Positions 56,203 through 64,000 of a DNA stretch of 64,000 nucleotides are shown piece by piece. Source of the stretch: Melieria omissa (lineage: Eukaryota; Arthropoda; Insecta; Diptera; Ulidiidae). Position 1 is the first letter of the stretch; the number at the start of each line of letters is the position of its first letter. A program made the translations under genes and the position numbers. The notes beneath the pieces were generated by a model, which had not been told where the DNA came from, did not search any database, and saw only the letters and a program-made list of their open reading frames with translations. The DNA lies in assembly GCA_963971225.1 (NCBI GenBank), contig OZ020268.1, forward strand, positions 59,519,900 through 59,583,899, given 5' to 3'.

Positions 56203-57694
56203 TATTGTCAAACGGAAGTGGCTCATGATCCCTCCATGAGTGCCTTCATTTTCGAAGCAGAGAACCTTGTCCACGTTTGCACCCAATTCTCCTCGCGTGC
56301 AATCGAAGATTTTACTGTGCCCAGGCTCAAGGCATCTTTAGCCGATTTGAACGGCTATTATGAAGATGTGAAGGCAGCATATAGAAAAATCGGCGTCACC
56401 CCTGATGACGAGCTGCCAAGCAACTTCAAGATTCTTGCTCGAAGCAAGTTGGAGCTATGCCGAGAACGAGCATACCAGACAATCGCCCCAATCTCAGATC
56501 TGATGGACGTTCAGCAACCTCCCCCCGTTGAAACAGCACGTCCAGCTGAAATTTCTGCAAATTCAGCGTCTGAGCAGGCAAATAGAATTATTGTGCCACC
56601 ATGCGACACAGAAATTTTCTCCGGTGGGTACGAAGAGTGGCCGTCCTTCCGTGACATGTTTACGGTGGTCTACATACCACCCTAAACTCACTTCTGCCCA
56701 GAAACTGTATCACCGCAGATACAAGACAACCGGAAAAGCTGGTGCGGTTGTGAAGCACTACGCATTAAGCGATGCTAACTTTGAACTCGCATGGAATGCG
56801 CTGAGATCACGATTCGAAAATCGGCGTATTCTAGTTGACAAACAAGTCAAGACGCTCTTGAGCCTCCCTCAAGTAGCAACTGAAAATAGTGAAGCGCTCC
56901 AAAGGCTTCAATCGACCATCAAAAATTCTCTGTCCGTCTTAGCATCTCAAAGCATCTCGATAAAGAGTTGGGATCCAATACTGGTATACATACTCTCTTA
57001 GGATTGGGCAGCGCGCCATGTTTGGAAAATCGGTACTAGAAGAATCAAAATTGATTACTGTTTTAAATGGTGAAAATGAGTGCTGGGATAAACCCGTGCT
57101 TTTCATTAAATATGCCTACAAGTATAGAGAATCACTTATTTTAGAATTCAATTATTAAAGGTTACCAATAATGCACGGAATTGAACTGCGGTATAGTGGC
57201 AGACGGCATAAGCCAATGCCGAAGATATTGTATAGTCTACATCATCGACTACTATATATATTTATATTTATAGCTTATATCTTATGTTGAAATTGTTACA
57301 TTGTTATATTATCCGCTATATAATAAAAAAAAAATACTACTACTACTGGTATACATTTGCTCCACAAAACTTCCAGAGGAGAGTTTATCTCTATGGGAAC
57401 AATCCCTCAGTTCCCGTAAAGATCTCCCCACTTGGGAGCAAATGGATGGCTTGATTACCAGAAGATATGAGGTCGTGGAACGGCTCAACACCGTTAAACC
57501 AATCAAGTCCGGGTTGTTTCCGAACCGGGGTTTCAACAGAACAAAGAATTTGTTGGTGAAAAGTGAGCGGAATTTTTCATGTCCGATTTGCGGCGCTCCT
57601 CACGTGCTCAAATTCTGCGCCACCTTCAAAAAAATGTCTGTTCGAGACCGATTGAAGGCAGTGCGAACACACAACTTGTGCGAAAACTGCCTGT
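56203..57694 (+). pseudogene. BEL/Pao Gag, frameshifted and interrupted
   Basis: Residues before about 56,560 form a helical N-terminal region. IIVPPCDTEIFSGGYEEWPS with FRDMFTVVY is the conserved start of the DUF1759 gag domain of BEL/Pao elements. After a frameshift near 56,680 the homology continues as LTSAQKLYHRRYKTTGKAGA, DANFELAWNALRSRFENRRI and LVDKQVKTLLSLPQ. A 353-bp retroposon interrupts it at 56,992. It resumes at 57,357 with SSRKDLPTWEQMDGLITRR and the knuckle region CPICGAPHVLKFCATFKKM, up to the next insertion at 57,703. Confidence 0.85.
56992..57344 (+). mobile_element. retroposon with A-rich tail in BEL gag
   Basis: A perfect 12-bp duplication ACTGGTATACAT at 56,980-56,991 and 57,345-57,356 flanks 353 bp ending in AATAAAAAAAAAATACTACT. 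Length of duplication and tail indicate LINE-mediated insertion. No ORF or tRNA head was recognised, so it could be a 5'-truncated LINE 3' end. Confidence 0.85.
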
Positions 57695-57702
57695 CATACA
57701 TT

Positions 57703-58972
57703 ACTACACTTGCTACTCGCCTAAAGTTTTTTCTACCAAAATCTTTTATAAAAAGTTACCAAAAGTTACCAATTTTTTCATTGACAAAAAAAAAACAAAT
57801 ATACAAAACAATGCATTTCATAACAAAGGTACAAAAAATAGTTCATTTTACTAGTAAAATCATCAAATGTACACCTACGGTCAAAATTATAGCAGTGCAT
57901 GCATGTATAAACCGCTAGATTAAAGAAACACCAAACTTGAAGGGATTGCCGCAAAAATTTGGTTTATCTTAATCTACTATTATTTTCATCGTTACATTTC
58001 AAACATAAAAAATATACAAAACAATACATTTCATTACATAGATACATACAAAACAAAAAATTTTTTACTTTAAAAGCATAGTGAAATAAATAAAGTGAAC
58101 CAGATACTGACAACTCTCTTGATTCGGCAGGCTTATTTTATGTCACTATCAAGGCGAATTCATACCAGGTGATAGCGTTAAATGAGGCGAATTGATTTGT
58201 TTTTGTGGTGGAAAAGGTCTAGATTGTCAAAGTGCCTGTGTAAAACTTTGACAGTTTAAAATGAAAAAGCAAGCTTTGTTCTGATTGGCTGATTTTGACA
58301 ATCTAAACCCAGAAAACAAAAACAAAATACATTGAAATTTTGTTGCTGTCCTTACGCTATCACCTGGTATGAATTCGCCTTGTGTCACTATGAACAAATT
58401 TGTGAAATACTTAACGCTTTTTGTTCAAAAAATATTTTCTTTTTTTCCAAGAGGCATAACATCTGTAGCATAGTAAAATAAAAATCACTGAAATGCCGAA
58501 GGAATCATGCACGCTATGTAGAACTGCTCATGGGGGCACGATCCAATGTATTCAGTACCTTAAATGTGCAGCAAAAAAGAAAGTGGGAAAGTATTTGTAA
58601 TACTGAGTTCGGCACACATGCGTTCGAGAACAGCAAAATCAAACGGGTTAATTCAAAACGAATTGACGTGAAACAAATTTTCAAAGCAATTGACATTTTT
58701 TAAACATGCCTCTCCCTAGCTGGTTCACTTTATTTATGCGAACAATGCTGCCATTGAACCGGGCTGAAGGCACTGTTGCCAGTGCTGCGTATTTAATGTA
58801 TATAACAAGATGTGATATAAATTTATAAATAAAAAAAACAAATTTTCTTGTCTATTACTTCAAATCAATTTTTGATTGCAAAAGTTACCAAAATGAAAAT
58901 AAAGTTACCAAGTTACCAAACAGTTTAAAAGTTACCAATTTTGGTAGAAAGTTACCAATTGTGGCAACCGTG
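57703..58972. mobile_element. hAT-like element inserted in BEL zinc-knuckle region
   Basis: Octamers CATACATT (57,695) and CATACACT (58,973) flank it with one mismatch. The outer sequences CACTTGCTACTCGCC and CACGGTTGCCACAATTGG (complement of the right end), both followed by TTTCTACCAAAA, are diverged inverted ends. BEL coding resumes immediately after. AGTTACCAA-like words are abundant at both ends. No transposase seen. Confidence 0.65.
58150..58382. mobile_element. 233-bp MITE with 9-bp duplication (Mutator-like)
   Basis: CAAGGCGAATTCATACCAGG at 58,150 pairs perfectly with the complement of the right end for about 28 bp. It is flanked by TGTCACTAT at 58,141-58,149 and 58,383-58,391. A 9-bp duplication is typical of Mutator-like elements. 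It is nested in the hAT-like element. Confidence 0.88.
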
Positions 58973-58980
58973 CATACACT

Positions 58981-59345
58981 CACTTGAAGCGGGATTATAC
59001 GAGTCAATTCACTTGCTCACACTGTCAGAGAAAGCACCATTCGCTGCTTCACATTTCGGCTGACAACAACCCGCCTCGGCAACGAAACGTAGTTGCTCAA
59101 GTCTCCACGACCCAGCCTCCCCCGTAAGAACGGCCCGGAGTTCTAGGGATGAGTCAAGTTCTGATGAACAGGCAATTGTACTCCCACAATTAACCAAGCT
59201 TCTTTCCATTTTCAATATGGGCTTAAAGGAGTGGAAACTCGTTGCCATGCTGGACCTAGCAGATCCCAACTGCTTCAAACAGGCCCAAATCGACATGGTC
59301 ATCGGAAGCGACTTACATACTTCCTCAAATCTTTCTTGATGGAAT
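58981..59345 (+). pseudogene. BEL zinc knuckle and protease remnant
   Basis: LKRDYTSQFTCSHCQRKHHS and LLHISADNN are the second half of the BEL knuckle region. Further on, in another frame, KEWKLVAMLDLADPNCFKQA and IDMVIGSDL correspond to the end of the aspartic protease domain. The DSG active-site segment is not readable. Several stops and frame changes. Confidence 0.7.
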
Positions 59346-59639
59346 CCACCGGAATATGTGTGGCAGCCTCCTTGCCTAAAAAACCATATTCGGTTGGATC
59401 ATAAGTGGACCACTCCCCCAGAAAGTGTCAAGTGGAAGAAGTTTCCAATGAACACCTAAGTTCCCAGCTCAAACGCTTTTGGGAACAAGAGGAATTTCCA
59501 CAGTTTTCTCCAATTTCCGAAGAGGATCGGTTTTGCGAAGACCTCTAACAAAAGCCCCCATCCCGGCGGTCAGATGGTAGATACGTCGTCCGACTCCCCT
59601 TCACGTCATGTTTTCCCAGTCAGCTGACTTTAGGTCGTT

Positions 59640-60800
59640 CCCGTACCACAGCCTTCGCTCAATATCTCAGCATGGAAAGGACTCTGGCAAAGAAAGGCGA
59701 TCTCCAAGCCACATATGATGAGGTCCTCAAAGAGTATCTCACTCTCAATCATATGGAGCCAGCTCAGTCCAACGAGATCATCTCTGATGGCAAATACTTT
59801 TCATTTTACCTGCCTCACCATGCTATGATAAAACCGGAAAAGACCACTTCCAAGGTCCGCGTTGTCTTCAACGCATCTAGAACAACCGGCTCTGGATATT
59901 CACTTAATGAAACCCTGCATATTGGTCCCACATTACAGCCCGACCTGATGACCCTCATTTTAAGATGGCGGCTGTACCGATTTGTATTCATGGAGATGTG
60001 GAAAAAATGTATAGACAAATTCTTGTCCACCAAGACGATCAAGAGTTTCAGCGAATCCTCTTTCGTGAGTCTCAAAATTCCCCATTCGAGACTTTAGGCT
60101 CAAGACAGTGATGTTTGGTGTGATCTGTGCTCCTTTTTTAGTCATTCGAACACTTCGACAACTGACTAAAGATTCAAAGGACAAATTCCCGTTAGCGGAA
60201 ACAGTCCTTCTCAAGGAGACTTATGTTGATGACATTTTGTCCGGTGCTCATTCCATTTCTGAGGCTCTGACTCACTGAGACAAGTGATTAATAATTTTAA
60301 TAATAGTAATAATTGACTGGCACGACAGCCCGCTTACGCGAGACTAAGGCCTAGCTTCCCGCAACCAGCCGTGTTGTGCGTGTGAATTTGTACGCGGGTG
60401 GAAGAGACCTACAGTTTTATGCCGGTTCCGAACGGCAGGTTGGGAGCTTTTTTCATAAGCAATTTTTACTCTCAGAGGTTTGCCATTTCCAGCTGAGAGG
60501 ACAGCCACCGAAAGAGAAAACGAGATTTCCCGTTATTTTTTTTAGGTGTTATTACAGGCAGCATTTTAACCTGGGTCGCTGCCTTCGACTCGCGGTCCAA
60601 CGCACTAACCAACTGAGCCACGGCGGCTGACACAAGTGATTGATGCCCATAAATCCGCAGGATTCCCTCTCAGGAAGATTACTTCTAATCTAATCCGAGG
60701 ATCCTGGAAAACATTCCCACTTCGGCATTTCCCGACTCGGACTTCCTCAAGTTCGAAAGTGCCAGCTCTACAAAAACACTTGGCATGAGATGGAACGCTT
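59640..60800 (+). pseudogene. BEL reverse transcriptase remnant, split by SINE B
   Basis: SKVRVVFNASRTTGSGYSLN and ETLHIGPTLQPDLMTLIL are the RT palm region typical of BEL/Pao. After a frameshift near 59,990 MYRQILVHQDDQEFQRIL continues it, and ETYVDDILSGAH (about 60,215-60,250) carries the YVDD active site. The SINE at 60,290 interrupts it and RQVIDAHKSAGFPLRKITSN continues after it. Multiple stops; inactive. Confidence 0.85.
60290..60631 (-). repeat. tRNA-derived SINE, copy B
   Basis: Minus-strand copy of the repeat at 281-619. Its tRNA-like head ends at 60,631 (A box complement CCAACTGAGCCA at 60,609-60,620) and its AT-rich tail is at 60,290. A 10-bp duplication ACAAGTGATT lies at 60,280-60,289 and 60,632-60,641. 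It is inserted in the BEL RT. Confidence 0.88.
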
Positions 60801-60899
60801 TGTCGGATATTTTCTCGTATTCGATCGTTCCCATCTCCGAAACGAGTTCTACCACGAAGCGACAGATTCTCTCTGCGGTCGCAAAACTTTTTGACCCGG

Positions 60900-61363
60900 C
60901 AGGATGGCTCTCGCCCATTATAACTCAAGCCAAGTTACTCCTTTAAGAGCTTTGGTTGGAGGGCACGGACTGGGACGAATGCGTAAAACCCGGTTCCTTC
61001 ATAAAGTGGAATCAATTCATCAAGAATCAGCGAGATCGGGATCCCCCGATGGGTACAGTTTTCACCTCTGAAGTGAATCCAACTTCACGGATTTTGCGAT
61101 GCTTCAGAAAAGGCATATTGCGCAGCTCTATATTTGCACGCCACTGACAGCGATGCCAATATCTCGTGTCACCTGCTCGTGGCCAAGAGTAAAGTTGCAC
61201 CTCTGCAGACGGTTAGCCTGCCGCGATTAGAATTGTGCGGCGCCGTTTTACTTTCCCAATTATCTAAATGCCTTACAGAAAATCTCAATGTGAACCCCGA
61301 AGACACCTTCTTCTGGTCGGATTCACAAATAGTTCTCGCCTGGCTAGAAAAACCTCCAAGCAC
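60900..61363 (+). pseudogene. BEL RNase H remnant
   Basis: [20 protein letters not shown] (from about 61,078), [20 protein letters not shown] and [18 protein letters not shown] are the BEL RNase H signature with its catalytic acidic residues still present. The frame is open for about 95 codons and then broken at 61,368 by a solo LTR. Upstream sequence from 60,900 is the frameshifted linker. Confidence 0.82.
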
Positions 61364-61367
61364 TTGT

Positions 61368-62028
61368 GTAGTGGTACTACCTAACCATCTATGCCGACCA
61401 TAACATTGCATGTAGTGATACTACGCAATCACTCATGCCGACCAGAACAAATTACCGTACACTTGCGCACACAAATTCGCTGGTGTCAAATGGCTGCACT
61501 TGAAGTCGCCACGGTGCGCTATGCGCAACCACTTGAGCGAGCGGAGTGACATACGATGCCACCTACCGCAGTGCATTGCAACAATACTGCAACGCGCATT
61601 ATGCCGACCCTTTGGCGGCGTGGGAAACGATCGGAAAATATCCGAGGCCGTTTAGCGCCGGCCACTGACCCAATTGCAAATGTGCTGACGCAGAAGAAGT
61701 GACCAGGTCGATGATTGGTCAAACGAAAAATATCGTGGAAAGGGAGGCGGAGCCCTGGAAATGCATGACAGTATAACAGTTATAAATTTAGTATATAAGA
61801 CCAAAATTTTCCAAATAAAGTTAACTTCTTGTTCGATAATCAAAGTGCCTGGTGGCATTGTTTTATTTGATCAGAGGTTCAAACAGATCGGCTTTTCGGA
61901 GCGAGAAAACATTGGCGCGGCCCGCCGAATAAACATAGGCCAAAACTACACTTACACACTTAGAGAAACTTACACTTCAACCACCGCACGAACAGTTAGA
62001 CTACCACACAATACATTTGACCACCACA
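61368..62028 (+). repeat. solo LTR, 661 bp
   Basis: It starts TGTAGTGGT and ends ACCACCACA, with a 4-bp duplication CTTG at 61,364-61,367 and 62,029-62,032. AATAAA lies near 61,815. BEL coding is continuous across the site, so this is an insertion reduced to a solo LTR. Its parent family is not otherwise in the window; the 4-bp duplication suggests Gypsy. Confidence 0.82.
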
Positions 62029-62032
62029 CTTG

Positions 62033-63693
62033 GAAAACGTACGTAGCCAACCGCACAGCCTAGATTCTGAAAAATGTCGGCAATGCCACTTGGCGTCACG
62101 TTATCAGCCGTAACAATCCCGCCGGCCCGGGGCACTCGCGGGTGCAAGCCCCAAGAACTTGCAGCAAACCCGCTGTGGTGGAATGGTCCCAACTAGCTTC
62201 AGTCACCTGAAGAAGCCTGGCCCAAATCAACTCCCTCCAATGTTGCTCCACCTGAGCACCGGAAGGTCGAAGTTAATCTCTCAGACATCCTCCTTGTCCT
62301 TGCGTACGCGTTCCGTTTTGTCCATAACGGACTCGCTAAGAGCAGCAACTCTCCCCTCAACTTGAATCCATTCGTTTCCCAGAATGAGATTCAGTTTGTC
62401 AAGACGAGACTCCTCTCGTCCCAGACACGTTTCCACCACCCAGAACTTACCTCGTTATCCAACAAGACCCCTCTTCCCCGAAAAAGCACAATTTTGATCA
62501 ATTTTCTCAATCCGTTCCTCGATAAGGACGGCCTGATGAGAGTTGATGGTAGATTAACCCAAGCGGCGCTATATTACAATGAGCGCCATCCTATAATCCT
62601 ACCAGAGGCATCTCGGTTCTGCACGTTGTATCTTGAGTTCCGCCATACTCTTCTCCTACACGCAGAACTTCGGCTTATGTTCAGAATGGCTCGTCAGGAA
62701 TTTTAAATTCCCCGTCTAAAGCCTCAGATCAAGAAATGCATTCGCCTATGCAAGGTCTGCACGCTTCAGAAACAAACGGTCCGATCACAAATAATGGCAG
62801 CCCTTCCGCCAGAGCGCTGCACACTGTCAATCCCATTTTCGACGACAGGTATTGATTTTGCAGGCCCATTTCAGATTAAAGCATCTCAGCTCCGAACGGC
62901 AACCTTCATCAAAGGTTATGTCGCGGTGTTCGTCTGCTTTTCAACCAAGGCCATTCACTTGGAACTGTGTTCTGCCCTCACCACAGAGGCATTCCGCGCG
63001 GCATTTGCAAGATTCGTTGGCAGACGAGGCCTCTCCCGCAAAATCATGTCGGACAATGGCACCACATTCGTTGGCGCTCACAGAGCTGTGAGCCGAGAGT
63101 TCCTTAAGTTCTCCAAAGAGGTATCCCACGACATCCTGTAGAAATATTCCACTCAAGGTCTCGATTGGGTTTTCATTCGCCCAGTGCACCTCACATGGGC
63201 GGGTTGTGGGAATCCGCTGTCAAGAGTTTCAAATCTCATTTCAAGAAGACTGCCGGCCATCACAAATCCAACTTCTAAGAGTTCACAACTCTTCTTGCTA
63301 GAATTGAGGCCGTCCTGAATTCCCGACCATTGTCACCTCTCTCGCAAGATCCATCTGATCTCTTAGCGCTTACTCCAGGTCACTTTCTGCGAGGCGTCCC
63401 TCTCCTGTCACCTCCCGAACCCAATTCGGAAGATCTATCCTTGATCAACCGATGGGAGGAACTGAAGGCTCTTCATCATGAGTTCAGCCGGAGATGGAAA
63501 GCTGAATATCTCCACGATCTCCAAAAGAGGCACGAGTGGCGCCATCCCCAACCGGAGATAGAACTGGACCAGTTATTCGTCGTCAAGAATGAGCTGCTGC
63601 TCCCCACCGAATGGAGGTTAGGTCGGATCATCGCCTTACATCGAAGACCCGACGCACAGTGCTTTGACTCCATACAAAATTGCGGCAAAAATA
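62033..63693 (+). pseudogene. BEL integrase and C-terminal region
   Basis: WKTYVANRTA and NPAGPGTRG open the linker to integrase. FRHTLLLHAELRLMF with CIRLCKVCTLQK is the zinc-binding HHCC domain. GIDFAGPFQIK (first D), MSDNGTTFVGAHRA (second D) and frame-shifted downstream sequence form the catalytic core. TPGHFLRGVPLL and NRWEELKALHHEFSRRWKAE are the BEL-specific C-terminal domain. There are stops at about 62,060, 62,704, 63,140 and 63,200. The mariner-like element at 63,696 cuts the end; the 3' LTR would lie outside the window. Confidence 0.85.
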
Positions 63694-63695
63694 TA

Positions 63696-64000
63696 GGGTG
63701 TTCTTTTTAGAGGTTTGTTTTTCGAATAGAGATAAAACTGGCATTTTGTGGTCAAATCTGGCAACTCTAATGTCATTTATGTTCAGTTTGGTTTGCCATT
63801 TCATCATGAACAGGTTGACAAAAGAACAACGCTTGCAAATCGTGCAAATTTATTTCGAAAATAATGGTTCAGTTCGCGAAGTTTACCGCAAGCTCCGTCC
63901 ATTTTATGGTCGACATAATCGTCCATCAGAGCAAAATCGGTCCATCCATCGGTTAACCATGGGTCGTTTTCGCACTACGTTTACTCTATGTGATAATACG
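63696..64000 (+). mobile_element. DUF4817-type mariner-like element, copy 2 (runs off window)
   Basis: The left end GGGTGTTCTTTTTAGAGG is preceded by TA (63,694-63,695). Over 300 bp it is almost identical to the element at 1499-2112 read on the minus strand. It is inserted in the BEL 3' region. Whether its catalytic core is intact cannot be seen here. Confidence 0.9.
63806..64000 (+). CDS. mariner-like (DUF4817) transposase, N-terminal part
   Basis: Open from the ATG at 63,806 to the window end (65 codons): NRLTKEQRLQIVQIYFENNG, REVYRKLRPFYGRHNRPSEQ. It is the same N-terminal helix-turn-helix domain as at 2003-1690 on the minus strand. Binding to the element ends is the expected role. Completeness unknown. 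Confidence 0.7.
   Translation, partial: MNRLTKEQRLQIVQIYFENNGSVREVYRKLRPFYGRHNRPSEQNRSIHRLTMGRFRTTFTLCDNT

Overview
This 64 kb window is repeat-dominated nuclear DNA from an insect, most likely a higher fly. I found no convincing host protein-coding gene. The fly assignment is an inference. It rests on a 17.6/297/gypsy-type errantivirus with env, BEL/Pao and SAP-domain Gypsy elements, mariner, PIF/Harbinger, hAT and Transib DNA transposons, many (GTT)n and (CA)n tracts, and a tRNA-derived SINE whose body resembles repeats I associate with tephritid fruit flies.

Layout. 1-5 kb is a cluster of small DNA transposons: mariner pieces, a pogo/CENPB-type transposase fragment, two DUF4817-type mariner derivatives, and a 1.08 kb element with seven subterminal motifs. 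The cluster also carries the first SINE. 5.05-6.23 kb is a PIF/Harbinger derivative and 8.13-9.07 kb a hAT derivative. 9-20.5 kb and 28.5-34.2 kb look like ordinary non-coding single-copy DNA with microsatellites. 20,482-28,456 is a structurally complete errantivirus with identical 514-bp LTRs, open gag, pol and env, a TATA target duplication, a heptameric slip site at the gag/pol junction and a plausible env splice pair. 34-46 kb is nested DNA transposons: piggyBac-like ends, PIF elements inside each other with a tRNA-like sequence at the core, hAT MITEs, a LINE 3' end, a mariner and a DD37E element. 46.5-50 kb holds three unrelated tandem arrays. 50.5-55.2 kb is the decayed gag of a SAP-type Gypsy element, split by a 3.2 kb Transib element. 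56.2-63.7 kb is a decayed BEL/Pao element broken by five insertions: a poly-A retroposon, a hAT-like element, a SINE, a solo LTR and a mariner-like copy that runs off the window.

The most interesting signal is a pair of Transib-type elements. Both have CACAGTG termini, the same heptamer as vertebrate V(D)J recombination signals, and both sit in 5-bp G+C target duplications (CGGCG and CGCCG). In the 1,542-bp copy at 41,217-42,758 one end has heptamer, 12-bp spacer and A-rich nonamer, and the other has heptamer, 23-bp spacer and the same A-rich nonamer. It is therefore a natural 12/23 pair outside the jawed-vertebrate immune system. The second copy (51,263-54,418) has 23-type spacing at both ends.

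Target duplications and nesting give a relative history. Old BEL, Gypsy and DNA elements were interrupted by Transib, hAT, PIF and SINE insertions. The errantivirus (identical LTRs) and the DUF4817 mariner family (two near-identical copies) look most recent. Coordinates of element ends come from reading terminal repeats by eye and are exact only where a target duplication is quoted.
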